From assembly GCA_017459985.1 (NCBI GenBank), contig JAFUBX010000120.1, positions 1 to 64,000 of the forward strand: a DNA stretch of 64,000 nucleotides, written 5' to 3'. Made by a program: the position numbers and the translations under genes. Positions 8,810-17,287 of this stretch are shown piece by piece (the first letter of the stretch is position 1; the number at the start of each line of letters is the position of its first letter). Source of the stretch: Parasporobacterium sp. Its GTDB lineage: Bacteria > Bacillota > Clostridia > Lachnospirales > Lachnospiraceae. The notes beneath the pieces are model-generated. The model ran no database searches. It was not told where the DNA came from and saw nothing but the letters and a program-made list of their open reading frames with translations.

Positions 8810-9055
8810 ATGGAAGGTGATATTATCTTTAACATCGATGTGATGCTCGCAAAACGCAAAATGAGTGTTACTGAGCTTGCAGATAAGGTGGGAATCACTG
8901 TAACGAATATGTCTATTCTGAAGACAGGAAAAGCAAAAGCGATAAAGGTGAGTACACTTGCGAAGCTATGTGAAGCACTGGAATGCCAGCCTGGAGATAT
9001 TCTGGAGTATAAACCTGTGGAGAAAGATGGAAATGATATAAAAAGCGGTAAATGA
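8810..9055 (+). CDS. Small Cro/CI-family helix-turn-helix regulator
   Basis: 81 residues, essentially only an HTH domain: MLAKRKMSVTELADKVGIT, then the recognition helix region NMSILKTGKAKAI and KLCEALECQPGDILEY, which matches the YozG-like group. It starts 12 bases after the DUF2975 gene (GGGAGG site) and is surely in the same operon. It may bind the palindrome at 8236-8250 and regulate its own operon; this is inference from the usual behaviour of such pairs. Confidence 0.85.
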   Translation: MEGDIIFNIDVMLAKRKMSVTELADKVGITVTNMSILKTGKAKAIKVSTLAKLCEALECQPGDILEYKPVEKDGNDIKSGK

Positions 9056-9155
9056 CGGATGTCCCGGATGATGCTTCTGATTTTTTGTAGTATTTCCTTT
9101 TTTCTGCGTACTTGATAGACAAAGGACAAAAACAATTCAAAAAGGAGAATCAATC

Positions 9156-9431
9156 ATGAATACAAAGACTGCAGCAACCAAAATCACAAAAGGAACACCC
9201 ATCTACTGTCTGATTATAGGAATCCTTCTGACCGTAAAAAGATTGCCCCTTGCCATTACCGGCATTCAGGAGCTGCTCCAGGGAGGAACGTTCACGGCAA
9301 TGTTTGTTATCAATGTTGTTTGTGCGATCCTCGGAATCGTGAATATTATTTTATTCATCGTGTTTATGATCCGGAGACATCATGCAAAAGAGGATCAGAA
9401 ACCGGAAGGCTCGATCCCTCAGGAAGGATAA
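9156..9431 (+). CDS. Small two-helix membrane protein, function unknown
   Basis: 91 residues with predicted membrane helices at about 18-37 and 46-70, followed by a basic-acidic tail rich in Lys, Glu and Pro. I recognise no family. AAAAAGGAGAA precedes ATG 9156. It lies 100 bases after the HTH gene and ends before a strong terminator, so it is probably the last gene of the DUF2975/HTH operon. Confidence 0.65.
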   Translation: MNTKTAATKITKGTPIYCLIIGILLTVKRLPLAITGIQELLQGGTFTAMFVINVVCAILGIVNIILFIVFMIRRHHAKEDQKPEGSIPQEG

Positions 9432-9476
9432 ACATCACAGGAAGAATAAACATAGAAACGGAATATTGCAAACCGG

Positions 9477-9513
9477 GGCTGCCGCGACAGGAAATTCGCG
9501 GCAGCCTCTTTCA
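9477..9513 (+). terminator. Rho-independent terminator
   Basis: An 11-base perfect stem, GGCTGCCGCGA (9477-9487) with TCGCGGCAGCC (9496-9506), an 8-base loop and a T-rich tail. It closes the DUF2975/HTH/small membrane protein operon. Confidence 0.85.
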
Positions 9514-9527
9514 TTGCACGGAGGGAC

Positions 9528-9556
9528 TTGATTATTAGATATATCCCCCGTATATT
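9528..9556 (+). promoter_or_regulatory. Promoter TTGATT-N17-TATATT
   Basis: -35 at 9528-9533 and -10 at 9551-9556 with 17-base spacing, 60 bases before the SGNH hydrolase start codon and just after the preceding terminator. Confidence 0.5.
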
Positions 9557-9616
9557 TAGGCACATAGAAATGTAGAACAAGCGATTTCACCGGAGAACAG
9601 ATCCGTCAAACGAAAC

Positions 9617-10408
9617 ATGATAAAATCAGTGCTGTCAAAAACAATCGCTGCGGTGATCTGTACGGTGCTGGTGGCTGCCGGCGCGGTTGTTTTTCTGCTG
9701 CCGTCCGGGAAACCTCAGAGCAGCCGGGAGGCTGTTCAGGATGGCGTGGCCTATATCAAAGAGCTGGAAACGAAAGATATCACGGAAGTTGACCAGGAGC
9801 TGAAGCTGAGGGTTTCCATGGAAGCACTGGAAGGCATGGATGTCTGGGAAAAGCTGGATTATTTTGACACCTATATCATGGGAGATTCCAGAACCGCAAT
9901 TTTCAACTGGAGCGGGATCAATCCTGACCATATCTGGGCGGAGGCAAGCACGACCATCAAGTGGATCGAAGAAAAAAAGGATCTGATTGAAAATGCAAAA
10001 CCAAAGAATCTGGTGCTTTCCTTCGGCATGAACGATATCGGAATGTATGATACGGATCCGGAGCATTACTGGGAAACCGCGGAAGATTATGTGGAGGCCT
10101 ACCGGTATTATGTGGATCTGATCCGGGAAGTCTCGCCGGAAACCCATATTTACATTAATTCCATCGTTCCGGCCCTCCCGGCAGGCATTGAGCGGCAGCC
10201 CAGGTGGGCGATTGCTCCCGAATGGAATGCCGCATTAAACGAATTCTGTTCTGCCTACGGGATCGGTTTCATCGATGTGGATTATCTTGCGGATAGATAT
10301 GCGGAATATTATGAAGCGGATGGCGTGCATCTTTATTATATGGATGCCCTGAATGACTGGGGAGAATCCATTCTGGAAGCAGTTGAGAATAAGGAGTTCG
10401 GACTATGA
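9617..10408 (+). CDS. Membrane-anchored SGNH/GDSL hydrolase
   Basis: 263 residues: an N-terminal membrane anchor or signal peptide at about 7-30, then an SGNH-fold hydrolase domain. Block I is MGDSR (nucleophile Ser), block III is SFGMNDIG and block V is DGVHL, supplying the Asp-His pair. Such enzymes are esterases, often acting on acetylated cell-wall or capsular sugars; the substrate here is unknown. The ribosome binding site before ATG 9617 is poor, so expression may be low or the start may differ. Its last codons overlap the PdxA-family gene by 4 bases (ATGA), which couples translation of two genes with no obvious metabolic link. Confidence 0.82.
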   Translation: MIKSVLSKTIAAVICTVLVAAGAVVFLLPSGKPQSSREAVQDGVAYIKELETKDITEVDQELKLRVSMEALEGMDVWEKLDYFDTYIMGDSRTAIFNWSGINPDHIWAEASTTIKWIEEKKDLIENAKPKNLVLSFGMNDIGMYDTDPEHYWETAEDYVEAYRYYVDLIREVSPETHIYINSIVPALPAGIERQPRWAIAPEWNAALNEFCSAYGIGFIDVDYLADRYAEYYEADGVHLYYMDALNDWGESILEAVENKEFGL

Positions 10409-11502
10409 AGCAAGCGGAGAATAACAAAGGAGCGGTCATTGACCGGAGGCCGGTGATTGTTGTCCCCATGGGAGATCCGGCTGGGGTGGGCCCGGAGATT
10501 GTTCTGAAGGCAGCAAGAAGTACCGAAGTTGCGGAAAGATGCAGGTATCTGGTGATTGGCGATCTGCGGGTGCTGGAGCGTGCCCTGACATTTCCGGATA
10601 TGCCGGAAGTAATGCTGCATCCGGTTGCGGATCCGGAGGAAGGAGATTACCGGACCGGAATACTGAATGTGCTCCATCTGGAAAATATCGATCCAGCGGA
10701 ATATGCGCTGGGAACTGTGAACGCTGCCTGCGGAAGGGCCGCTTACGAGTATATAGAAATGGCAGTCCGGCTGGCAATGGAGGGACAGGCGGATGCAGTC
10801 AGCACAACGCCGATCAACAAAGAATCCCTGCATGCAGCCAATGTACCTTATATCGGTCACACGGAAATATTTGCGGCGCTGACAAATACGCCCGATCCGC
10901 TGACCATCTTTGAGGTCAGAAACATCCTGGTGTTTTTTCTGACCAGACATATGAGTCTTAGAAATGCCTGCGACGCGATTACCAAGGAACGTCTCGAAGA
11001 TTATGTCAAACGCAGTATGGAGGTTATGCAGCAGCTGGGGATTGGGCGGATCAAGATGGCGGTTGCAGGACTCAATCCCCACTGCGGGGAGCATGGTCTG
11101 TTCGGGGATGAGGAAATGCGGGAGATCATTCCGGCGATCCGGGAACTGCAAAGAGACGGATATCCGGTGGAAGGCCCGGTCGGGGCGGATTCGGTATTCT
11201 TCCAGGCTCTGGAAGGGCGGTATAACAGTGTGATGTCTCTGTATCATGATCAGGGGCATATCGCTACGAAAACTGTTGATTTCTACCGGACAATCTCGAT
11301 CACCGGAGGGATGCCCATCCTGCGGACTTCCGTGGATCACGGAACCGCATTTGATATTGCAGGGAAGGGAACCGCTACCAGCATCAGCCTGGAGGAGGCC
11401 ATTCTGGTCGCAGCCAAGTATGCTCCGAATTTCCGCGGAACCAGTTTGCGGATCCCTCCTAAATCGCGCATAATAGAAACCAGAACCATTCGCTCGGAGT
11501 AA
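10405..11502 (+). CDS. PdxA-family 4-hydroxythreonine-4-phosphate dehydrogenase-like protein
   Basis: 365 residues. Family hallmarks are PMGDPAGVGPEIVLKA near residue 20, STTPINKESLHAA and YIGHTEIFA in the middle, the metal-ligand segments LNPHCGEHG and YHDQGHIATK, and DHGTAFDIAGKG. PdxA oxidises 4-phosphohydroxythreonine in vitamin B6 synthesis; PdxA2 relatives act in four-carbon acid-sugar catabolism. No pdxJ or acid-sugar kinase lies in the window, so the true substrate is unresolved and a PdxA2-type role is possible. It overlaps the SGNH hydrolase gene by 4 bases. Confidence 0.86.
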   Translation: MKQAENNKGAVIDRRPVIVVPMGDPAGVGPEIVLKAARSTEVAERCRYLVIGDLRVLERALTFPDMPEVMLHPVADPEEGDYRTGILNVLHLENIDPAEYALGTVNAACGRAAYEYIEMAVRLAMEGQADAVSTTPINKESLHAANVPYIGHTEIFAALTNTPDPLTIFEVRNILVFFLTRHMSLRNACDAITKERLEDYVKRSMEVMQQLGIGRIKMAVAGLNPHCGEHGLFGDEEMREIIPAIRELQRDGYPVEGPVGADSVFFQALEGRYNSVMSLYHDQGHIATKTVDFYRTISITGGMPILRTSVDHGTAFDIAGKGTATSISLEEAILVAAKYAPNFRGTSLRIPPKSRIIETRTIRSE

Positions 11503-11536
11503 CAATTATCAGAGAGAATAGAAGGGAGCCCGAAAC

Positions 11537-12331
11537 ATGACACAGGAAGAGAAGCGCATCTGGCTGATTCGAAGGCTTCTGGCTGAGAGAAAAGATGCAG
11601 CCGGTGTTGAAATCCCTGAAGATATACAGGGACAAAAGGATCTGCTGAGAGGTCTTATGAATATTCGCATGCCGGATCCCATTGATGACGAATTTCTGAA
11701 AATACAGGATGAATACCTGACGGAGGAGAATCTTGCAGAAGGCGTTGTAAAAATTGAAGATCTGACGCCGATAAAGGCTGATGAAAGGCTTTATATCTGG
11801 CAGGGGGATATGTCCAGACTGGCGATTGATGCCGTTACATTACCGGCAAACTCCGGATTTACAGGGTGTTATCAATGGTTACATTCCTGTCTGGATAACA
11901 TTCTTGGTTCCAAAGCCGGGATAGAATTACGGCTTTTTACTAACGAGATAATTACGAAACAGGGCTATCCGGAACCTACCGGCCAGGCAAAGATCACGCC
12001 GGGATTCAATCTCCCGAGCAAATATATTATCCATACAGTTGGCCCTATCGTTCAGGGACGTCTGACCAAAGAAAACGAACGGATGCTGGTATCTTGCTAC
12101 AGATCTATTCTGGAACTGGCGGATCAGAACGATATCAAAACTCTCGCATTATGCTGTATTTCTACAGGGGTATTTATGTTTCCCAATCAGAAAGCGGCGG
12201 AGATCGCGGTAGAAACCGTTCGGAAGTGGCTGGATGAGACAGGAAGCGAGATGAAGGTCATTTTCAATGTGTTTAAAGACATTGATCTGATGTTCTATAA
12301 ATACTATCTGGGTGAAACGAAAGAGGAATAG
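11537..12331 (+). CDS. Macrodomain protein (Zn-type ADP-ribosyl hydrolase-like)
   Basis: 264 residues: a helical N-terminal extension of about 85 residues, then a macrodomain (LYIWQGDMSRLAIDAV ... YIIHTVGPI ... LALCCISTGVFMFP). The GC-x4-HSC arrangement is that of zinc-containing macrodomains, which remove ADP-ribose from proteins and are found in Firmicutes. The usual NAANS motif of the ADP-ribose pocket is LPANS here, so two residues that normally shape the active site differ. GAAGGGAG precedes ATG 11537. No lipoylation or sirtuin gene is adjacent, unlike in the SirTM operons. Confidence 0.83.
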   Translation: MTQEEKRIWLIRRLLAERKDAAGVEIPEDIQGQKDLLRGLMNIRMPDPIDDEFLKIQDEYLTEENLAEGVVKIEDLTPIKADERLYIWQGDMSRLAIDAVTLPANSGFTGCYQWLHSCLDNILGSKAGIELRLFTNEIITKQGYPEPTGQAKITPGFNLPSKYIIHTVGPIVQGRLTKENERMLVSCYRSILELADQNDIKTLALCCISTGVFMFPNQKAAEIAVETVRKWLDETGSEMKVIFNVFKDIDLMFYKYYLGETKEE

Positions 12332-12358
12332 AATCACAACTTAACACTTTTCATTTAA

Positions 12359-12394
12359 CGGTTTCGAGCTGTAAATTGTTCGGGACTGTTTTTT
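12359..12394 (+). terminator. Probable terminator after the macrodomain gene
   Basis: A 9-base stem with three G-U pairs, CGGTTTCGA (12359-12367) with TTCGGGACTG (12379-12388), followed by six T. It lies 28 bases after the stop codon. Confidence 0.5.
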
Positions 12395-12417
12395 GTTTCT
12401 GAACATACAAATAAAAA

Positions 12418-12821
12418 ATGAAAACCTCGAAAAATACATGACGATCTACCGGAAAATATCATGTAAAAAATGAATACCTTGAAAAACGCATGACGATCTA
12501 CCGGAAAATATCATGTAAAAAATGAAAACCTTGAAAGATACATGACATTTCACCGGAAAATATCATGTAAAAAATGAATACCTTGAAAAACGCATGACGA
12601 TCTACCGGAAAATATCATGCAGAAAATGAAAACCTCGAACAATACATGACGATCTACCGGAAAATATCATGTAAAAAATGAATACCTTGAAAGATACATG
12701 ACGTTTCACCGGAAAAGATCATGTAAAAAATGAAAACCTCGAAAAATACATGACGTTCTACTGGTAAACAACATGTAAATAATGAAAACCTCGAACAATA
12801 TATGACATTTCAGATATGGGG
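12418..12821. repeat. Tandem array of 52-base hairpin repeats (7 full units + truncated eighth)
   Basis: Units begin at 12418, 12470, 12522, 12574, 12626, 12678, 12730 and 12782, an exact 52-base period. Each full unit starts ATGAAAACC or ATGAATACC, and these two versions alternate through the first six units, giving a 104-base higher-order repeat. Each carries the inverted repeat (A/G)CATGA ... TCATG(T/C) around a 17-base loop containing CCGG. In the unit at 12574 the left arm is GCATGA and the right arm TCATGC, a paired change that keeps the stem. The eighth unit stops after ATGACATTTCA and is followed by GATATGGGG. The array at 62137 has the same period, plan and end. The 150 bases after the array (12822-12970) hold nothing else I can identify. 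Confidence 0.93.
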
Positions 12822-12970
12822 ATAAGGGACACTGCGCAGAAACGAAGCTGAAATGTTGCCGAAACCGCAGTATATTGAAATGCCATGAAAACCATTTTAT
12901 GGCTTAAAAACGTGGAGTTAACAATGAGCAATCCTATTTCTGGTATGGGTAGTTTTAGTAATTTATAAAA

Positions 12971-12999
12971 TTGTAGTAGAAACTGATTTGGAGTATAAT
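12971..12999 (+). promoter_or_regulatory. Promoter TTGTAG-N17-TATAAT
   Basis: -35 at 12971-12976 and consensus -10 at 12994-12999 with 17-base spacing, 27 bases before the TcdA start codon. Confidence 0.65.
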
Positions 13000-13025
13000 A
13001 ACTATATTCTGATCTGGAAAGGAAT

Positions 13026-13805
13026 ATGGAATTCATGATGAATCAGTTTGCACGGACACAGTTGATCTACGGGGAGGAGGCAATGAAAAAGCTTGCATCT
13101 TCCCGTATTGCTGTCTTCGGGATCGGAGGAGTCGGCGGATATGTGGTTGAGGCGCTTGCCAGAAGCGGAATCGGCGCGCTGGATCTGATCGATGATGACA
13201 AAGTGTGTCTGACAAATATTAACAGACAGATCATTGCAACCAGAAAAACTGTCGGAAAATATAAGGTGGATGTGGCTGCGGAACGGATAAAGGAGATTTC
13301 TCCTGATTGTGAAGTCCGGACCTTTCAGACCTTCTACCTTCCGGAGACTCAGGACCAGTTTGATTTTCGGGAATACGATTATGTGGTGGACGCGATCGAC
13401 ACCGTTACCGGAAAACTGACGATCATAGAAAATGCGAAGAAAGCGCAGGTTCCGGTCATTTCTTCCATGGGGGCCGGCAATAAAGTGGATCCGACGGCTT
13501 TCGAGGTCGCTGATATTTACGAAACATCGGTGTGCCCGCTGGCAAAGGTCATGAGGCATGAATGCCGGAAACGGGGGATTGATTCCCTGAAGGTTGTATA
13601 TTCAAAGGAAAAGCCTGTAAGACCTCTGGAGGATTTGTCCGTAAGCTGCAGGACCCATTGTATCTGTCCCCCGGGAACTGTCCGGAAATGCACGGAGCGG
13701 AGGGATATTCCGGGATCCACAGCATTTGTACCCTCCGTAGTCGGGCTGATCATAGCAGGAGAGATCATCAATGATCTTACCGGGATGAATTCTGTGCAGA
13801 AATAA
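13026..13805 (+). CDS. tcdA: tRNA threonylcarbamoyladenosine dehydratase (TcdA/YgdL, E1-like)
   Basis: 259 residues of the ThiF/MoeB/E1-like family. The nucleotide-binding GIGGVGGYVVEALARSG lies near residue 31, the Arg-Gln region LTNINRQI follows, and the substrate Asp sits in DYVVDAIDTV; the SSMGAGNKVDPT segment is typical of TcdA. The enzyme cyclises t6A37 of ANN-decoding tRNAs to ct6A using ATP. The start could be ATG 13026 or the ATG pair at 13035/13038; AAAGGA lies close to the first, so the N-terminus is uncertain by a few residues. Confidence 0.9.
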   Translation: MEFMMNQFARTQLIYGEEAMKKLASSRIAVFGIGGVGGYVVEALARSGIGALDLIDDDKVCLTNINRQIIATRKTVGKYKVDVAAERIKEISPDCEVRTFQTFYLPETQDQFDFREYDYVVDAIDTVTGKLTIIENAKKAQVPVISSMGAGNKVDPTAFEVADIYETSVCPLAKVMRHECRKRGIDSLKVVYSKEKPVRPLEDLSVSCRTHCICPPGTVRKCTERRDIPGSTAFVPSVVGLIIAGEIINDLTGMNSVQK

Positions 13806-13841
13806 GACTTGAAATGAAATTTCAGAAAGGAACAGACCGTC

Positions 13842-14654
13842 ATGAGTATTTTGGAACAAATCAGACATCGCAGAAGTGTAAGAACCTTTGACGGGGAAGA
13901 AATGAAACAGGAGGACCTGAACGGACTGCTGGAATTTGCAGATACAATTAAAAATCCCTACGGCCTGCCGGTGAAATACAAGATCCTGAAGGCAAAAGAA
14001 CATGGGCTTTCCAGCCCCGTGCTCCATGGAGAGTACGCCTATTTATTCGGAATGATAAAGCAGGTTCCTCATGCGGAAGAAGCCTTCGGGTTCTCCTTTG
14101 AGCAGCTGATTCTGCATGCGGATGCGCTGGGGATCGGAACGGTCTGGATCGCTGGTACCATGGACCGGAAACAGTTTGAAGAGGCCGCAGGTATCTCGGA
14201 AGGTGAGGTGCTTCCCTGCATCTCTCCCCTCGGATATTATACCGGGAAGCAGTCTTTAAAAGAGCATATGATGCGAAAGGCCATTAAGGCGGATTCCAGA
14301 GCCCCCTTTGAGGAACTGTTTTTCCGGCATGATCTTCAAAGTCCCCTGAAACCGGAGGAGATCCCGGATTATAAAGATGTGCTGGAAATGGTCCGCTGGG
14401 CTCCCTCTGCGGTCAACAAACAGCCCTGGAGAGTGATCGTGGACGGGATGGATTTTCATTTCTATGAGAAGCATTCCAAAGGATATATCGATGCGTCCGG
14501 ATGGGATCTTCAGAAAATTGATCTGGGAATCGCCATGTCCCATTTTGATCTGGGGATAAAGGAACAGGGAAAAATTGCGGAATTCCGGATCGGGGATCCG
14601 AGCCTGGCAGATCCGGAGGAACTGGAATATATCGGGACATTTCAGATAAAGTGA
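13842..14654 (+). CDS. Nitroreductase-family flavoprotein
   Basis: 270 residues. The N-terminal RRSVRTFDGEEM and the later EMVRWAPSAVNKQPWRVIV segments are the FMN-binding signatures of the nitroreductase fold, and DLGIAMSHFDL is the usual helix near the C-terminus. The spacing matches the two-lobed TM1586-like subgroup found in Clostridia. The substrate cannot be deduced. AAAGGAA precedes ATG 13842. It follows tcdA by 36 bases and precedes the second copper ATPase by 27. Confidence 0.82.
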   Translation: MSILEQIRHRRSVRTFDGEEMKQEDLNGLLEFADTIKNPYGLPVKYKILKAKEHGLSSPVLHGEYAYLFGMIKQVPHAEEAFGFSFEQLILHADALGIGTVWIAGTMDRKQFEEAAGISEGEVLPCISPLGYYTGKQSLKEHMMRKAIKADSRAPFEELFFRHDLQSPLKPEEIPDYKDVLEMVRWAPSAVNKQPWRVIVDGMDFHFYEKHSKGYIDASGWDLQKIDLGIAMSHFDLGIKEQGKIAEFRIGDPSLADPEELEYIGTFQIK

Positions 14655-14681
14655 TAGAAAAAAAGACAAAGATAAGGATTT

Positions 14682-17285
14682 ATGGAACAGTACAGAGTAA
14701 CAGGAATGACCTGCGCGGCATGCCAGGCCAGAGTGGAGAAAGCAGTCAGTAAAGTGGAAGGAGTGACCTCCTGCAGTGTGAGCCTTCTGACCAACTCCAT
14801 GGGAGTGGAGGGCAGCGCAAGTCCGCAGGCCATCATTTCCGCGGTGGAGCATGCCGGTTATCAGGCAGCGTTGAAAACAGCGGAGGAAGGATCAGGCAGC
14901 CGGTCCGGCGGATCTTATTCTGCCAGACTGCAGGCGGAAGAAGACGCCCTGAAGGACCGCACGACGCCGCTTCTCAGGAAGAGGCTGATCGCTTCCATCG
15001 TCTTTTTGATTGCGCTTATGTACCTGTCCATGGGACATATGATGCTGGGCCTTCCGCTGCCATCCTTTTTTGATGACAACCATGTGGCGATGGGGCTTGC
15101 GCAGCTTCTGCTGGCAGCCATAGTCATGGTGATCAATCAACGGTTCTTTATCAGCGGTTACCGGAGCCTCTTCCATGGCGCCCCGAATATGGATACCCTG
15201 ATTGCCCTGGGCAGTTCCGCAGCCTTCGGATACAGTACAGCCGTTCTGTTCGTGATGACAAGGGCGCAGGTAGACGGAAATATGGCGGCTGTGCAGGGAT
15301 ACATGATGGAATTCTATTTTGAATCCGCCGCCATGATCCTGACCCTGATTACTGTGGGAAAGATGCTGGAGTCCTATTCCAAGGGAAAAACGACGAATGC
15401 GCTGAAGAGCCTGATGAAGCTGGCACCGAAGACAGCGGTTGTGATCCGGGATCAGAAGGAGCAGACTGTGCCGGTGGATTCGGTCCGGATCAATGATATC
15501 TTTGTAGTCAGACCCGGCGAAAATATCCCGGTGGACGGCGAGGTGATCGAAGGGAGCAGCGCGGTAGACGAATCTGCGCTGACAGGGGAGAGCATCCCGG
15601 TGGATAAAGCACCGGGGGATCCGGTCTCTTCCGCTACCATTAACCGGTCAGGATTTATCAAATGCAGGGCGACCCGGGTGGGGGAGGACACCTCTCTGGC
15701 CCAGATCATTTCCATGGTCAGCGACGCGGCGGCCACCAAAGCCCCGGTTGCGAAGCTGGCGGACAAGATCTCGGGGTATTTTGTACCGGCTGTCATGATC
15801 ATCGCACTAATCACGATCCTGATCTGGCTTCTGACCGGACGGGCCTTTGGTTTTTCCCTGGCCCGGGGAATCTGTGTGCTGGTGGTCAGCTGTCCCTGTG
15901 CTCTGGGGCTGGCAACGCCCGTTGCCATCATGGTCGGAAACGGGATCGGAGCCAAAAACGGCATATTATTCAAGAATGCGGAAGCCCTTCAGGAAACCGG
16001 AACGATTCAGATCGTTGCTCTGGACAAGACAGGAACCGTAACCAACGGGACTCCAGTGGTCACTGACATTCTTCCTGCCGAGGGGGTCCCCGAAGACGAA
16101 TTGATCCGGCTGGCTGCCGGACTGGAACAGAAAAGCGAGCATCCGCTGGCCAAAGCCATCACCGGATATGCCGCTGAAACAAGACCGGATCTTCCGGTTC
16201 CGGAAACATCCGACTTTGAGATTTTCCCTGGGAACGGACTGAAGGGAAGGATCCGGGAAGAGACGGTGATCGGCGGCAATTACGATTTTATCCGTGATCA
16301 GGCGGTGATTTCAGAGGAAATGAAAGAATCCGCGAAGCAGCTGGCCATGGAAGGAAAAACACCGATGTTTTTTGCGAAGGAAGGCTCCTTTCTGGGAACC
16401 ATTGCGGTGGCGGATACGATCAAGGAGGACAGCAGCCAGGCTATCCGGGAGCTGAAAAATATGGGGATCCATGTGGTGCTGCTTACCGGTGACAATGAGC
16501 AGACCGCCCAGGCCATTGGAAGCCAGGCGGGCGTCAGCGAAGTGATCGCCGGTGTTCTGCCGGAAGGAAAGGAGCAGATCATACGGCTGCTTCAGGAAAA
16601 GGGAAAGGTCGCAATGGTCGGAGACGGGATCAACGATGCGCTGGCATTGACCAGGGCGGATATCGGGATCGCCATCGGAGCCGGAACCGATGTGGCAGTG
16701 GATGCGGCGGATGTGGTCCTGATGAAGAACTCTCTTCTGGATGTGGCCGCTGCGTTAAGGCTCAGCCGGCAGACCTACCGGACCATCCTGCAGAATCTGT
16801 TCTGGGCGCTGATTTACAATACCTTGCTGATCCCGATCGCAGCCGGGGCTCTGGTGGGTCTGGGCATTACCATGGATCCGATGTTCGGCGCAGCAGCCAT
16901 GAGTATTTCCAGCTTCTGTGTCGTCATGAATGCCCTGAGACTGAATCTGTTCCGCCTGTATGATCCTTCCCGTGACCGAAAGGGAAAGAAAACGGTACAG
17001 ACAGATCAGAACGGAAAACTTCTGGAGGAACTCTCCGGAACAGGAATACTGCAAAACAGGAAAGGAAGAAAAGAAATGACAACAACCGTAAAAATTGATG
17101 GAATGATGTGCGAACATTGTGAAGCCAGAGTGAAAAAAGCCCTGGAAAAACTGGACTTTGTGGAAACCGCAGTGACCAGCCATACCGATGGCACCGCTGT
17201 TCTGACTCTGAACGGCGAGTTTGACGAAGCAGCGGTCAGAGCCGCAGTAGAAGATCAGGATTATACCTACATTGGAGTAAAATAA
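14682..17285 (+). CDS. copA: CopA-type copper P1B ATPase with fused CopZ-like C-terminal domain
   Basis: 867 residues and a clear paralogue of the protein at 2785-5313. N-terminal HMA ([15 protein letters not shown]), CPC membrane site (Cys404-Pro-Cys406), TGES, phosphorylation loop LDKTGT with the normal Asp448, [13 protein letters not shown] and NALRLN, then a linker and a C-terminal HMA domain (GMMCEHC). This is a Cu(I)-exporting P1B-1 pump. One family-invariant residue is changed: the hinge reads [10 protein letters not shown], with CTG (Leu654, 16641-16643) where almost all P-type ATPases have Pro. The C-terminal HMA domain begins at an internal ATG (17076, residue 799) with a good ribosome binding site (AAAGGAAG) 7 bases upstream, so a free 69-residue CopZ-like chaperone may also be made. 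Confidence 0.92.
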   Translation: MEQYRVTGMTCAACQARVEKAVSKVEGVTSCSVSLLTNSMGVEGSASPQAIISAVEHAGYQAALKTAEEGSGSRSGGSYSARLQAEEDALKDRTTPLLRKRLIASIVFLIALMYLSMGHMMLGLPLPSFFDDNHVAMGLAQLLLAAIVMVINQRFFISGYRSLFHGAPNMDTLIALGSSAAFGYSTAVLFVMTRAQVDGNMAAVQGYMMEFYFESAAMILTLITVGKMLESYSKGKTTNALKSLMKLAPKTAVVIRDQKEQTVPVDSVRINDIFVVRPGENIPVDGEVIEGSSAVDESALTGESIPVDKAPGDPVSSATINRSGFIKCRATRVGEDTSLAQIISMVSDAAATKAPVAKLADKISGYFVPAVMIIALITILIWLLTGRAFGFSLARGICVLVVSCPCALGLATPVAIMVGNGIGAKNGILFKNAEALQETGTIQIVALDKTGTVTNGTPVVTDILPAEGVPEDELIRLAAGLEQKSEHPLAKAITGYAAETRPDLPVPETSDFEIFPGNGLKGRIREETVIGGNYDFIRDQAVISEEMKESAKQLAMEGKTPMFFAKEGSFLGTIAVADTIKEDSSQAIRELKNMGIHVVLLTGDNEQTAQAIGSQAGVSEVIAGVLPEGKEQIIRLLQEKGKVAMVGDGINDALALTRADIGIAIGAGTDVAVDAADVVLMKNSLLDVAAALRLSRQTYRTILQNLFWALIYNTLLIPIAAGALVGLGITMDPMFGAAAMSISSFCVVMNALRLNLFRLYDPSRDRKGKKTVQTDQNGKLLEELSGTGILQNRKGRKEMTTTVKIDGMMCEHCEARVKKALEKLDFVETAVTSHTDGTAVLTLNGEFDEAAVRAAVEDQDYTYIGVK
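17076..17285 (+). CDS. Possible internally started CopZ-like copper chaperone
   Basis: In frame with the end of the copper ATPase, ATG 17076 is preceded by AAAGGAAGAAAAGAA, a spacing and sequence typical of a true start in this genome. The 69-residue product would be a complete HMA domain with Cys-x2-Cys in [15 protein letters not shown], i.e. a free CopZ-like protein. Either the site is used, giving pump plus chaperone from one reading frame, or it is a relic of a once separate copZ that fused to copA. The paralogue at 2785 lacks such a site. Confidence 0.4.
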   Translation: MTTTVKIDGMMCEHCEARVKKALEKLDFVETAVTSHTDGTAVLTLNGEFDEAAVRAAVEDQDYTYIGVK

Positions 17286-17287
17286 CT

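Noticed and set aside
12418-12821. CRISPR array
   Set aside because: The whole 52-base period is conserved. There are no variable spacers between constant repeats and no cas genes in the window.
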